Source: Pseudomonadota bacterium
GTDB lineage: Bacteria > Desulfobacterota > Desulfarculia > Desulfarculales > Desulfarculaceae
Length of the DNA stretch: 64,000 bases
Direction: 5' to 3'
NCBI GenBank assembly: GCA_018896025.1
Contig: JAHIND010000034.1
Span: forward strand, 1 to 64,000
The notes beneath the pieces are model-generated. The model was not told the origin of the DNA, made no database searches, and saw only the letters and a program-made list of their open reading frames with translations. Of this stretch, positions 39,283 to 48,136 are shown in pieces. Numbering within the stretch: the first letter of the stretch is position 1; every line of letters begins with the position of its first letter. A program made the position numbers and the translations under genes.

Positions 39283-40542
39283 ATGCATCATTTTAGCTAC
39301 AAGAACGGCGAGTTATACGCCGAAGACGTGCCCCTGGCCACCATTGCCGACCAGGTGGGCACCCCTTGCTACGTTTATTCCCAGGCCACCCTGGAGCGCC
39401 ATTTCAAGGCCTTTGACCAGGCCTTCGAGGGGCTGGACCACGTGGTGTGCTTCGCGGTGAAGGCCAACAGCAACAAGGCGGTGATCGCCACCATGGCCCG
39501 CTTGGGGGCGGGGGCGGACATCGTTACCGGCGGCGAGCTGGCCCGCAGCATGGCCGCGGGCGTGCCCGCCGAACGCATCGTCTACTCCGGGGTGGGCAAG
39601 AGCGAGGCCGAGATGGCCGCCGCCCTGGACGCGGGCATCCTGATGTTCAACATCGAGAGCGCCCAGGAACTGGCGGTGCTCAACGAGGTGGCCGGGCGCA
39701 TGGGCAAGAAGGCCCCGGTGAGCCTCCGGGTGAACCCGGACGTGGACGCCCAGACCCACCCCAAGATCACCACCGGCCTGTCCAAGAACAAGTTCGGCAT
39801 GGACATAGAGCTGGCCTTCAAGCAGTACCAGGAGGCGGCCAAGCTGCCCAACCTGGAGCTCAAGGGCGTGTCCTGCCACATCGGCAGCCAACTCACCAAG
39901 GTGGAGCCCTTTGCCGACGCCCTGGAGCGCCTGGGGGTCTTGATAGGCCGCCTGCGCGGGGCGGGCATCGAGCTGGAGCTGTTGGACCTGGGCGGCGGCC
40001 TGGGCATCACCTACAACGAGGAAGAGCCCCCCAGCCCGGCCCAGTACGCCGGGGCCCTCAGGGAGCAGGCCTCGCGCCTAGGTCTCAAGCTGGTGTTGGA
40101 GCCGGGCCGGGTCATCGTGGGCAACGCGGGCATCATGGTGTGCAAAGTGCTGTTCACCAAGGACACCCCCACCAAGCACTTCATCATCGTGGACGCGGGC
40201 ATGAACGACCTGGTGCGCCCGGCCATGTATGATTCCTTCCAGGCCATCTGGCCGGTGAACGAAGACCTGGACCGCCCCAAGCTGGTCAGCGACGTGGTGG
40301 GCCCCATCTGCGAGACCGGCGACTTTTTGGCCCGCGACCGCCAGTTGCCGGACATGCAGCGTGGCGAGCTGGTCGCGGTGATGAGCGCCGGAGCCTACGG
40401 CTTCTCCATGTCCAGCACCTACAACTCCCGGCCCAGGGTGGCCGAGGTCATGGTCAGCGGAGACCGGTGGTCGGTGGTGCGCCGCCGTGAGACTACCGAA
40501 GAACTCATGCGCGGCGAGAGCCTGCCCAAGTGGATGGACTAG
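39283..40542 (+). CDS. lysA: Diaminopimelate decarboxylase
   Basis: A 419-residue PLP enzyme, last step of lysine synthesis. The PLP lysine is K60 in CFAVKANSNKAV; HIGSQLTKVEPF, DLGGGLGITY and GPICETGDFLARDR (with the active-site cysteine of the partner subunit) are present. Length and order fit the bacterial family. First gene of the lysine operon lysA-dapF-dapA-dapB-FAH-dapL. Confidence 0.97.
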   Translation: MHHFSYKNGELYAEDVPLATIADQVGTPCYVYSQATLERHFKAFDQAFEGLDHVVCFAVKANSNKAVIATMARLGAGADIVTGGELARSMAAGVPAERIVYSGVGKSEAEMAAALDAGILMFNIESAQELAVLNEVAGRMGKKAPVSLRVNPDVDAQTHPKITTGLSKNKFGMDIELAFKQYQEAAKLPNLELKGVSCHIGSQLTKVEPFADALERLGVLIGRLRGAGIELELLDLGGGLGITYNEEEPPSPAQYAGALREQASRLGLKLVLEPGRVIVGNAGIMVCKVLFTKDTPTKHFIIVDAGMNDLVRPAMYDSFQAIWPVNEDLDRPKLVSDVVGPICETGDFLARDRQLPDMQRGELVAVMSAGAYGFSMSSTYNSRPRVAEVMVSGDRWSVVRRRETTEELMRGESLPKWMD

Positions 40543-40564
40543 GGGCCCCGGAAACGGGGCCCTT
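40541..40564 (+). terminator. Weak hairpin between lysA and dapF
   Basis: AGGGGCCCC (40541-40549) pairs with GGGGCCCTT (40556-40564) around a six-base loop; the following AACTTATATTT is only weakly T-rich. It may attenuate or protect the message rather than end it. Confidence 0.35.
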
Positions 40565-40589
40565 AACTTATATTTCAGATAGGAACACC

Positions 40590-41495
40590 ATGGATTCGGC
40601 ACAAATAAAGCGCCTGGAGGCCTTGGCGGGAATTGAGCTGGTCAAGATGACCGGCACGGGCAACGACTTTATTCTGGTGGACAACCGCGACGCCGCAGTT
40701 CCCCGGGAACTTATGTCCGATCTGGCTCTGGGCCTTTGCCAGCGGCGGCGCTCGGTGGGCGCCGACGGCATGATCTTTCTGGAGCCCAGCCGCCGGGTGG
40801 ACCCGGTCAGGGGCACCGTGGACTGGCGCTGGCATTTCTTCAACGCCGACGGCTCGGCCGCCGAGATGTGCGGCAACGGGGGTCGCTGCGCCGCCCGCTT
40901 CGCCCACGACGTGGGCCTGGCCGGCACGGAGATGGTGTTCGACACCACCGCCGGCCCCATCCGCGCCTGGATTCTGGACACCGGCGTCAAGCTGGAGATG
41001 ATCCATCCCTTTGGCGCCTACCAGGGGGTGGAGCTACAGGTGGACGGCGGCGTGGTGAAGATGGACGGGGTGAACAGCGGGGTTCCCCACGCGGTAATCG
41101 CGGTGGACGACATCGAGGCCGCCCCGGTGGTCCCCGTGGGACGCCAGGTGCGCTTTGCCCAGCACTTCGCGCCGGCCGGAACCAATGTGAACTTTGCCTG
41201 CACCGCCGGTGGTGAACTGGTGGTTCGCACCTACGAACGTGGAGTGGAGGACGAGACCCTGGCCTGTGGTACCGGCGCGGTGGCTTCCGCCTTGATGCTG
41301 GGCCCGGCCATGGGCCTGAAACCGCCGGTGACCGTAAAGGTAAGAAGCGGCGAAAGGTTGAAAGTTCACTTTGATAAGCAGGGCGAAGATTTCGGCGCGG
41401 TGTTCCTGGAGGGGGCGGCCCATTACGTCTACTCCGGCAAGCTGCACGCCGAGGCCCTGGCTTGGTTACATACTCAGGAGGTATCTCCATGTTAA
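40590..41495 (+). CDS. dapF: Diaminopimelate epimerase
   Basis: A 301-residue cofactor-free racemase that makes meso- from LL-diaminopimelate. The two catalytic cysteines are C94 (EMCGNGGRCAA) and C226 (ETLACGTGAVAS); MTGTGNDFILVDNRD marks the N-terminus. The start at ATG 40590 after AGGAAC is preferred over an upstream TTG frame that would begin inside lysA. dapA starts seven bases before its end. Confidence 0.97.
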   Translation: MDSAQIKRLEALAGIELVKMTGTGNDFILVDNRDAAVPRELMSDLALGLCQRRRSVGADGMIFLEPSRRVDPVRGTVDWRWHFFNADGSAAEMCGNGGRCAARFAHDVGLAGTEMVFDTTAGPIRAWILDTGVKLEMIHPFGAYQGVELQVDGGVVKMDGVNSGVPHAVIAVDDIEAAPVVPVGRQVRFAQHFAPAGTNVNFACTAGGELVVRTYERGVEDETLACGTGAVASALMLGPAMGLKPPVTVKVRSGERLKVHFDKQGEDFGAVFLEGAAHYVYSGKLHAEALAWLHTQEVSPC

Positions 41496-42367
41496 AGGGA
41501 GCCATGGTAGCCCTGGTCACTCCGTTTACCGCGGACGGCCAGGTGGACGAAGAGAGTCTGCGCCGGCTCATCGAATGGCACATTGAAAGCGGCACCGACG
41601 GCATAGTGCCCTGCGGCACCACCGGCGAGTCCCCCACGCTCAGCCATGAGGAGCACCGGCGGGTCATAGAGATAACGGTGGAGCAGGTCAACAAGCGCGT
41701 GCCTGTAGTGGCCGGGGCGGGCAGCAACAGCACCGCCGAGGCCATCGCCCTGACCCAGCACGCCAAGCAGGTCGGGGCCGACGCGGCTTTGCAGGTGACC
41801 CCTTATTACAACAAGCCCACCCAGGAGGGCGTCTACCAGCACTTCGCGGCCATCGCCAAGGAGGCTTCGTTCCCGCTGGTGCCCTACAACATCGCCGGGC
41901 GCACGGGCACCAATATCGAGCCGGCCACCATGGCCCGCTTGGCCCAACTGCCCGAAGTGATCGCCTGCAAGGAGGCCAGCGGCAACATCAGCCAGATGGC
42001 CGAGATCTACTACCTGTGCGGCGACAAGATGGACCTTCTCTCGGGCGACGACAACATGGTCCTGCCCCTGCTGTCCATCGGCGGCAAGGGCGTGATCTCG
42101 GTGGTCAACAACCTCATCCCCTCGGAGATGTCCGAGCTCTGCCGCCGCTGGTTCGCCGGTGACGTGGCCGGGGCCCGCGAAATCTTCTACAAGGTGTTGC
42201 CCCTGTGCAAGGCCATGTTCATCGAAACCAACCCCATTCCGGTGAAGGTGGCCATGGGGGTGTTGGGGCGCATACCCAACGCGTCGCTCAGGCTGCCCCT
42301 GTGCGACATGGCTCCGGCCAACCTGGAGCGCCTGAAGAAGGCCCTGGCCGACTACGGGCTCAAGTAG
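41489..42367 (+). CDS. dapA: 4-hydroxy-tetrahydrodipicolinate synthase
   Basis: A 292-residue class I aldolase that joins pyruvate and aspartate semialdehyde. Schiff-base lysine K161 (VIACKEASGN), Y133, T45/T46 (PCGTTGESPTL) and R138 fall at the same numbers as in E. coli. ATG 41489 follows AGGAGG and overlaps dapF by seven bases. Activity may be feedback-controlled by lysine, as in the family; no RNA control seen here. Confidence 0.97.
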   Translation: MLKGAMVALVTPFTADGQVDEESLRRLIEWHIESGTDGIVPCGTTGESPTLSHEEHRRVIEITVEQVNKRVPVVAGAGSNSTAEAIALTQHAKQVGADAALQVTPYYNKPTQEGVYQHFAAIAKEASFPLVPYNIAGRTGTNIEPATMARLAQLPEVIACKEASGNISQMAEIYYLCGDKMDLLSGDDNMVLPLLSIGGKGVISVVNNLIPSEMSELCRRWFAGDVAGAREIFYKVLPLCKAMFIETNPIPVKVAMGVLGRIPNASLRLPLCDMAPANLERLKKALADYGLK

Positions 42368-42378
42368 GGGAGAGTAAT

Positions 42379-43206
42379 ATGGTCAAAATCGCCGTTGCCG
42401 GAGTGGCGGGACGGGTGAGCGGGCACATCGTGCGCGCTGTCTTCAACCGCAAGGGCGCGGAGTTGGTGGGGGCCTTCGAGGCCCCCGGCAACCCCTCGGT
42501 GGGTAAATCCCTGGCCGGAGTGGTGGGCCTGTCCGGGGCCGAGGGCGTGGTGGGCGACAGCCCCGAGGAGGCCCTGGCCGAGGCTCAGGTGCTCATCGAC
42601 TTCACCTCCCCGGCCTCCACCGTGAAAAACCTGAAGCTTTGCGCCGCCATGGGCAAGGCGGCGGTGATCGGGACCACCGGGTTGAACGAGGCCCAGAAAA
42701 AAACCCTGGCCGCCCAGGCCAAGAAGGTGCCGGTGGTCTACGCGCCCAACATGAGCGTGGGTATGAACCTCATGTTCAAGGTGGTCTCGCAGATGGCCGA
42801 GGTGCTGGGGCCGGACTATGCCCTGGAAGTGCTGGAAGCCCACCATGACCAGAAAAAGGACGCCCCCAGCGGCACCGCGGTACGCATCATCGAAGAGCTG
42901 TGCCGGGTGCGCGGTTGGGATCCGGAAAAGGCCTGCCGCCACGGCCGGGTGGGCATGACCGGGGCACGCACCGCCGACGAGCTGGGGGTCAGCGTGATCC
43001 GGGGCGGTGACATCGTGGGCGACCATACGGTGTACTTCATCGCCAACGGTGAACGCCTGGAGTTCACCCACCGGGCCCACAACCGCGACACCTTTGCCCA
43101 GGGGGCGGTGCGCGCCGCCTTGTGGGTGGTGGAGCAGGAGCCCGGCTTGTATGACATGCAGGACGTGTTGGGACTTAGGGAGGGCAAGGAGCGTGAGCAA
43201 GAATAA
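42379..43206 (+). CDS. dapB: 4-hydroxy-tetrahydrodipicolinate reductase
   Basis: A 275-residue NAD(P)H-dependent reductase. The Rossmann start is VAGVAGRVSGHIV (family usual GAxGRMG), IGTTGLNEAQ and the catalytic block EAHHDQKKDAPSGTA are clear. The next gene, an FAH-family enzyme, starts 14 bases before its stop. Confidence 0.96.
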   Translation: MVKIAVAGVAGRVSGHIVRAVFNRKGAELVGAFEAPGNPSVGKSLAGVVGLSGAEGVVGDSPEEALAEAQVLIDFTSPASTVKNLKLCAAMGKAAVIGTTGLNEAQKKTLAAQAKKVPVVYAPNMSVGMNLMFKVVSQMAEVLGPDYALEVLEAHHDQKKDAPSGTAVRIIEELCRVRGWDPEKACRHGRVGMTGARTADELGVSVIRGGDIVGDHTVYFIANGERLEFTHRAHNRDTFAQGAVRAALWVVEQEPGLYDMQDVLGLREGKEREQE

Positions 43207-43978
43207 GGATCTGCTGGACTGCAAGCGAGGCATCGTTCGTTTCAGCCACCAGGGCAAGGTGCGCTACGGCCTGGTATCGGGCGGCAAGCTGAGCTTGTAC
43301 GAAGGTTCGCCTTTTTCGGGCGGCCAGCCGGGCAAACAGACCGCGCCCCTGAACGAGGTGCGCCTGCTGGCTCCCTGCCGCCCCTCCAAGGTGGTGGCCG
43401 TGGGGCTGAACTACAAGGCCCACGCCAAGGAGGTGAACAAGCCTCTGCCCGCCGAGCCCATGATCTTTATGAAGCCCTCCACCTCGGTGATCGGCCCTGG
43501 CGACAAGATCGTGCGCCCGGCCATCAGCCAGCGGGTGGACCACGAAAGCGAGCTGGGAGTGGTGATCAGCCGCTCCTGCCGTTTGGTGAGCCCCGCAGAG
43601 GCCAAGGACTACATCCTGGGCTACACCTGCTTGAACGACGTGACCGCCCGGGACCTACAGGCCCGTGACGGCCAGTACACCAGGGCCAAAGGGTTCGACA
43701 CCTTCTGCCCCCTGGGGCCGGTCATCGCCCTGGACCTGGACCCCACCAAGGCCCAGGTCAAGGCGGTGGTCAACGGAGAAACCAGGCAGAACACCAACAC
43801 CTCGGATATGATCTTCGACGTCTATCAACTGGTTTCCTTTGTCAGCCAGGTGATGACCCTTAATCCCGGCGACGTGATCGCCACTGGGACCCCTTCGGGG
43901 ATAAGTCCTCTCCAGGCGGGCGACGTGGTCGCCATCGAGATCCAGGGAGTGGGCGTGTTAAGCAACCCTGTGGTTTAA
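43193..43978 (+). CDS. Fumarylacetoacetate hydrolase family protein
   Basis: About 261 residues of the FAH/HpcE fold, metal-dependent enzymes that act on C-C bonds or tautomers of acyl-pyruvates (acylpyruvase, oxaloacetate decarboxylase or tautomerase, ring-cleavage isomerases). VGLNYKAHAKEVN, the metal-binding VDHESELGVVI, GYTCLNDVTARDLQ and VIATGTPSGISPL are the family marks. GTG 43193 with AAGGAGC ahead overlaps dapB. Position inside a lysine operon suggests clearing a wrong tautomer or oxaloacetate by-product (inference); the true substrate is unknown. Confidence 0.9.
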   Translation: MSKNKDLLDCKRGIVRFSHQGKVRYGLVSGGKLSLYEGSPFSGGQPGKQTAPLNEVRLLAPCRPSKVVAVGLNYKAHAKEVNKPLPAEPMIFMKPSTSVIGPGDKIVRPAISQRVDHESELGVVISRSCRLVSPAEAKDYILGYTCLNDVTARDLQARDGQYTRAKGFDTFCPLGPVIALDLDPTKAQVKAVVNGETRQNTNTSDMIFDVYQLVSFVSQVMTLNPGDVIATGTPSGISPLQAGDVVAIEIQGVGVLSNPVV

Positions 43979-44018
43979 GCACAAGTTAAGCTAAGAGCGA
44001 GAAGAACAAGGATCGACC

Positions 44019-45185
44019 ATGGAGATTATTCGCGCCCAGCGCCTACAACAAATGCCGCCCTATCTCTTCAAGGAGATCGACCGCCTGCGAGACGAGGTTC
44101 GCTCCCAAGGCGTGGACATCATCGACCTGGGGGTGGGCGATCCGGACCAGCCCACCCCGGCCAACATCATCGAGCGCCTGACCGAGGCGGCCAAGGACCC
44201 CTCCACCCATAAGTACCCCGCCTACTCGGGCATGAACCGCTTCCGGGCCAGCGCGGCGGCCTGGTATCAGCGGCGCTTCGGCGTGGACTTGGTCCCGGCC
44301 ACGGAAGTCATCACCCTGATCGGCTCCAAGGAGGGCCTGGCCCATTTCCCCTTTGCCTTCGTGAACCCCGGCGACGTGGTGCTGGTGCCCAGCCCGGCCT
44401 ACCCGGTGTACTCGAGCTCCACCATCATGGCCGGCGGCGTGCCGGTGGAGATGCCGCTCACCAAGGAAAACGGCTTCCTGCCCGATCTCAGCGCCATCGA
44501 TCCGGCCACGGCCAAGGCGGCCAAGATAATGGTGGTGAACTATCCCAACAACCCCACCGCCGCAGTGGCCGACGCCGACTTCTACCAAAGGCTGGTGGAG
44601 TTCGCCCTGGCCAACGACATCATCGTGGTCTCCGATGCGGCTTACACCGAGATGGCCTTTGACGGCTACCAGCCGCTGAGCTTCATGCAGACCCCGGGGG
44701 CTATGGAAGTGGGCATCGAATTCCACAGCCTGTCCAAGACCTACAACATGACCGGCTGGCGCCTGGGCTTCGCCGTGGGCAACGCCGAGTTGGTGGGCGG
44801 CCTGGGCCAGGTGAAGAGCCAGATCGACTCCGGCGCCTTTGACGCGGTGCAGATCGCGGGCATCGAGGCCCTGGAGGGCGACCAGTCCTGCGTGACCGAG
44901 ATGCGCAAGCTATATACCGAGCGCCGCGACGTGTTGGTGGACGGCCTTAAGGGCCTGGGCCTGGAGGTGGAAAAGCCCAAGGCCACCTTCTACGTGTGGT
45001 GCGCCACCCCGGACGGCATGAAGAGCGCCGAGTTCACCAAGCGCCTGTTGTCCGAGTGCGGCATCGTGACCACCCCGGGCAACGGCTTCGGCGGGCCGGG
45101 CGAGGGCTACGTGCGCTTCGCGCTCACCGTGGACAAGGCGCGCATGGCCGAAGCCATCGAGCGTATGAAAAAACTGGAGCTTTAG
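44019..45185 (+). CDS. dapL: LL-diaminopimelate aminotransferase
   Basis: A 388-residue class I/II PLP aminotransferase. MPPYLFKEIDRLRDEVRSQG, DLGVGDPDQPTP and the PLP-lysine block HSLSKTYNMTGWRLGFAVGN match DapL of the type found in anaerobic bacteria, which converts tetrahydrodipicolinate directly to LL-diaminopimelate. No dapC, dapD or dapE is in the operon, in line with this shortcut. ATG 44019. Confidence 0.93.
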   Translation: MEIIRAQRLQQMPPYLFKEIDRLRDEVRSQGVDIIDLGVGDPDQPTPANIIERLTEAAKDPSTHKYPAYSGMNRFRASAAAWYQRRFGVDLVPATEVITLIGSKEGLAHFPFAFVNPGDVVLVPSPAYPVYSSSTIMAGGVPVEMPLTKENGFLPDLSAIDPATAKAAKIMVVNYPNNPTAAVADADFYQRLVEFALANDIIVVSDAAYTEMAFDGYQPLSFMQTPGAMEVGIEFHSLSKTYNMTGWRLGFAVGNAELVGGLGQVKSQIDSGAFDAVQIAGIEALEGDQSCVTEMRKLYTERRDVLVDGLKGLGLEVEKPKATFYVWCATPDGMKSAEFTKRLLSECGIVTTPGNGFGGPGEGYVRFALTVDKARMAEAIERMKKLEL

Positions 45186-45189
45186 TCTC

Positions 45190-45702
45190 GTGGCCGCAGC
45201 CCAGGACGTTTTCATAGGCCTGGGCTGCAACATGGGCGACTGCCGGGCCAACCTGCGCTTCGCTCTGGATGGGCTGGCCGCCCTGCCGGGATACCGGCCG
45301 GTGGCGCTCAGTTCCTTGTACCGGACAGCGCCGGTGGGCAAAACCGACCAGGCCGACTTTTACAACGCCGTGGCCCGTGGTAAATATGAAGGGCCTCCCT
45401 TGGAGTTGCTGACCGGGTTGCAGGCCCTGGAGCGGGCCAGGGGGCGCGAGCGCGTCGAGCGCTGGGGGCCGCGCACCCTAGACCTGGACCTGCTGTCGTT
45501 CGGCCAGGAAATCTTGGACCTGCCGGGCTTGGAAGTACCCCATCCCCGCCTGGCCGAGCGGGTTTTCGTCTTGGCGCCGCTGATGGAGATAGCCTCGGAT
45601 TACGTCCTGCCCCGCTGGGGGGTCACCGCCGGGGAGCTTTTGGAGCGCATGCCCGCCGAGGAAAAGGCCTGCCAGGAAGCGAAACGGATCGCATGGGAAT
45701 AA
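45190..45702 (+). CDS. folK: 2-amino-4-hydroxy-6-hydroxymethyldihydropteridine pyrophosphokinase
   Basis: A 170-residue folate-pathway kinase. FIGLGCNMGDCRANL near the N-terminus, SLYRTAPVGKTDQADFYN and the signature WGPRTLDLDLLSFG with the magnesium-binding aspartates are clear, as is the end block PHPRLAERVFVLAPL. GTG 45190 is four bases after the dapL stop. No other folate gene is near. Confidence 0.95.
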   Translation: MAAAQDVFIGLGCNMGDCRANLRFALDGLAALPGYRPVALSSLYRTAPVGKTDQADFYNAVARGKYEGPPLELLTGLQALERARGRERVERWGPRTLDLDLLSFGQEILDLPGLEVPHPRLAERVFVLAPLMEIASDYVLPRWGVTAGELLERMPAEEKACQEAKRIAWE

Positions 45703-45983
45703 TTCGCCTTGTACAGATAGCCCTGGTCATTCTCCTGGTGTGGATGGGTATCAAGGCGATCAAAAGGTTCATGGCCAAGGACGCCGAGCCTCGGCGGGTG
45801 CGGCGGGGTGCGGCGCCGGGTGAGGTGATGGACGTGATGGTCCAGGACCCCCAGTGCGGCACCTACCTGCCCAAGCACGAGGCGCACAGCGCCTGGGTCG
45901 ACGGCAAGGAGCAGTTTTTTTGCAGCCGGGAATGCCGCGACGCCTACAAGGCCGGGCAACCCAAAAAGGCCGGCAAGGCCTAA
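45693..45983 (+). CDS. Membrane-anchored YHS/TRASH-like zinc-binding protein
   Basis: A 96-residue protein with one N-terminal membrane helix (RLVQIALVILLVWMGI, residues 5-20), a basic linker and a small metal-binding domain: DPQCGTYLPKHEA and FFCSRECRDAY, giving a C-x-n-C-x3-C pattern like the YHS/TRASH fold. Resembles the PP0621 family. Predicted metal-binding, role unknown. It overlaps folK by ten bases and is the last gene before a terminator. Confidence 0.85.
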   Translation: MGIIRLVQIALVILLVWMGIKAIKRFMAKDAEPRRVRRGAAPGEVMDVMVQDPQCGTYLPKHEAHSAWVDGKEQFFCSRECRDAYKAGQPKKAGKA

Positions 45984-45996
45984 GCCACGCAATTAC

Positions 45997-46023
45997 TCAG
46001 CGGCTAGGCCGCTGATGTTTTTT
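45997..46023 (+). terminator. Intrinsic terminator after the lysine-folK run
   Basis: TCAGCGGC (45997-46004) and GCCGCTGA (46008-46015) form a perfect 8-bp stem with a TAG loop, followed by TG and six T. Confidence 0.85.
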
Positions 46024-46047
46024 CAGGGGCGCTAAGAGGAGAGTCTG

Positions 46048-46695
46048 ATGAAAATCTTTATCGACACCGCCGATCTCGGCGAAATCAAAGAGGCCATGAG
46101 CCTGGGCATCCTGGACGGGGTGACCACCAACCCCTCCCTGGTGGCCAAGACCGGCAAACCCTTCGAGGCCTGCATCAAGGACATCCTCGAGGTGGTGCCC
46201 GGCGACGTGAGCGTGGAAGTGGTGGGGACCGACCACGACACCATGGTGCAAGAGGGCAAGAAGTACGCCGCCTGGGGCGACAACGTGGTCATCAAGGTGC
46301 CCATCATCCAGGAAGGCCTCAAGGCCATCAAGACGCTGAGCCAAGAGGGCATCAAGGTCAACGTGACCCTGTGCTTCAGCCCCCTGCAGGCCCTGTTGGC
46401 CGCCAAGGCCGGCGCGTCCTACATCAGCCCCTTCGTGGGCCGCCTGGACGACATCGGCAGCGACGGCATGGACCTGATCCAGCAGATCGTGGACATCTAC
46501 GGCAATTACGCCTATGACACCGAGGTGTTGGTGGCCAGCATCCGCAACCCCATGCACGTGGTCAGCGCCGCGCTGATGGGGGCCGATGTTTGCACCATCC
46601 CCTTCAAGGTCATCGGCCAACTGCTCAAGCACCCCTTGACCGACAAGGGCCTGGCCGCCTTCTTGGCTGACTGGGAAAAGGCCAACAAAGGTTAG
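46048..46695 (+). CDS. tal: Transaldolase / fructose-6-phosphate aldolase family protein
   Basis: A 215-residue short transaldolase (TalC/FSA type). MKIFIDTADLGEI, GVTTNPSLVAKTG, the Schiff-base lysine K83 in VVIKVPIIQEG and NVTLCFSPLQALLAAKAGA are typical. Non-oxidative pentose phosphate pathway if a transaldolase. A site GAGGAGAG precedes ATG 46048, and a terminator lies just upstream. Confidence 0.93.
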   Translation: MKIFIDTADLGEIKEAMSLGILDGVTTNPSLVAKTGKPFEACIKDILEVVPGDVSVEVVGTDHDTMVQEGKKYAAWGDNVVIKVPIIQEGLKAIKTLSQEGIKVNVTLCFSPLQALLAAKAGASYISPFVGRLDDIGSDGMDLIQQIVDIYGNYAYDTEVLVASIRNPMHVVSAALMGADVCTIPFKVIGQLLKHPLTDKGLAAFLADWEKANKG

Positions 46696-46707
46696 GAACG
46701 TCATCCA

Positions 46708-47277
46708 GTGGGCCCCGTGAAACGAGAACAGGTGTTCAACCTGCCCAACCTGATAACCCTGCTGCGGGTGGGCTCCATCCCCTTGCTTATGGGGATGCTC
46801 TACCTTCCCGAAGCCGGTTGGCATTGGGCGGCGGCCATTCTGTTCTTCGTGGCCGGGCTCAGTGATTTGGCCGACGGCCTTCTGGCCCGGCGAATGAAAA
46901 AGGTCACCGTGCTGGGCCAGTTCCTGGACCCCCTGGCCGACAAAATGATCATCGCCTCCATGCTGGTGATGCTGGTGATGCTGGGCCGGGCCGAGGCCTG
47001 GGCCGCAGTGGTGATCATCTGCCGGGAGGTGGCGGTCACCGGCCTTCGGGCCGTCGCCGCCGCTCAGGGATTGGCCGTGCCCAGCGACCGCTGGGGCAAG
47101 GCCAAGACCGCCCTGCAGATGCTGGCGGTGCTTTTGCTTATCATGCCGGAGCCTTTGGGCGCGTTTAACGTACAGTATTGGGGCACCTTGGCCTTGTGGA
47201 GCGCCACCGTAGTAAGCTTCGTTTCCGGCCTGAGGTACTTTGTGCGTTTCAATCGACTTTACATGGGGCAAAGCTAA
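46708..47277 (+). CDS. pgsA: CDP-diacylglycerol--glycerol-3-phosphate 3-phosphatidyltransferase
   Basis: A 189-residue integral membrane enzyme with about five hydrophobic segments, committing step to phosphatidylglycerol. The CDP-alcohol phosphotransferase signature is intact: DLADGLLARRM, then GQFLDPLADK, holding the four aspartates. NLPNLITLLRVGSIP is the usual N-terminal start. GTG 46708 is the first codon, twelve bases after the transaldolase stop. Confidence 0.95.
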   Translation: MGPVKREQVFNLPNLITLLRVGSIPLLMGMLYLPEAGWHWAAAILFFVAGLSDLADGLLARRMKKVTVLGQFLDPLADKMIIASMLVMLVMLGRAEAWAAVVIICREVAVTGLRAVAAAQGLAVPSDRWGKAKTALQMLAVLLLIMPEPLGAFNVQYWGTLALWSATVVSFVSGLRYFVRFNRLYMGQS

Positions 47278-47296
47278 ACCCAGGGCAGATTTCGCC

Positions 47297-47324
47297 TTGA
47301 CATAACGGGCGGATACTGTAATAT
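47297..47324 (+). promoter_or_regulatory. Promoter of tRNA-Gly
   Basis: TTGACA (47297-47302) and TAATAT (47319-47324) are 16 bases apart; the tRNA begins 12 bases further on. Confidence 0.7.
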
Positions 47325-47336
47325 TCGGATGCCGAT

Positions 47337-47411
<75 letters not shown>

Positions 47412-47424
47412 CAGAGAGCAAATG

Positions 47425-47453
47425 CCGGCCTCCTTCGGGGGGCCGGTTTTTTT
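47425..47453 (+). terminator. Intrinsic terminator after tRNA-Gly
   Basis: CCGGCCTCC and GGGGGCCGG form a 9-bp stem (one T-G pair) with a TTCG tetraloop, followed by seven T. Confidence 0.9.
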
Positions 47454-47507
47454 GTGGGCTTTGCGGCGCGTGGCCCGCACGGCAGGCTAGATAAGGCCTG
47501 AAACTGC

Positions 47508-47536
47508 TTGACACTCCACCAAGGGGCCGATATTAT
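47508..47536 (+). promoter_or_regulatory. Promoter of tRNA-Cys
   Basis: Perfect TTGACA (47508-47513), 17-base spacer and TATTAT (47531-47536). Predicted transcript starts about 50 bases before the tRNA. Confidence 0.8.
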
Positions 47537-47593
47537 TTGGGCCACTCGGGCTAGGGTTATAAGAGGCCGTAGTCACGGAATAATTGTATATAA

Positions 47594-47669
47594 GGCGGCG
47601 TAGCCAAGTGGCTAAGGCAGCGGACTGCAAATCCGTTATTCACCGGTTCAAATCCGGTCGCCGCCTCCA
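47594..47669 (+). tRNA. tRNA-Cys (anticodon GCA)
   Basis: Complete cloverleaf: acceptor GGCGGCG/CGCCGCC, anticodon arm GCGGA/TCCGT with loop CTGCAAA, T arm ACCGG/CCGGT with TTCAAAT. Discriminator T, CCA encoded. Confidence 0.97.
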
Positions 47670-47673
47670 ATTT

Positions 47674-47714
47674 GAAAAAGCGGTTTGCCCTGATGGGTGG
47701 CCGCTTTTTCTTTT
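47674..47714 (+). terminator. Intrinsic terminator after tRNA-Cys
   Basis: GAAAAAGCGG (47674-47683) pairs perfectly with CCGCTTTTTC (47701-47710), and CCC/GGG pair inside the loop; TTTT follows. The A/T-rich stem could work on both strands. Confidence 0.8.
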
Positions 47715-47777
47715 CCGCGGTCAACCATCTTCCATGACCGACGCCTTGGCGCACCGCGCCGCTTACCGGGGGTGTAG

Positions 47778-48119
47778 ATGAATCCCATAGCCTGTTGCGG
47801 GCTGGATTGCAGCCAGTGCCCGGCCCATCTGGCCTGGCAAAACGACGACCAGGCCCTGCGCCAAAAGACGGCCCAGGAGTGGTCCCACATGTACAAGGCC
47901 GAGATCACCCCGGAGCAGATCAACTGCGCGGGCTGCCATTCGCCCAGCGAGCCGCTCTTTGGCCATTGCCACCAGTGCGACATTCGCGCCTGCGCCCAGG
48001 AACGGGGCCACGCCACCTGCGCGCCGTGCCCGGATTACGCCTGCTCCCGCCTGGATTTCGTGCACAAGGCCGTGCCCCAGGCCCGGCAGAACCTGGATGA
48101 TTTGCGCTCCCAAGGCTGA
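47778..48119 (+). CDS. DUF3795 cysteine-rich protein
   Basis: A 113-residue protein with eleven cysteines: CCGLDCSQCP at the N-terminus, NCAGCHSP and HCHQCDIRACAQ in the middle, and TCAPCPDYACS near the end. This matches DUF3795, small predicted metal or Fe-S binding proteins common in anaerobes. No signal peptide or membrane segment. Function unknown. It is 17 bases ahead of the next gene. Confidence 0.88.
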   Translation: MNPIACCGLDCSQCPAHLAWQNDDQALRQKTAQEWSHMYKAEITPEQINCAGCHSPSEPLFGHCHQCDIRACAQERGHATCAPCPDYACSRLDFVHKAVPQARQNLDDLRSQG

Positions 48120-48136
48120 GGGGCCATACTTGGCCC

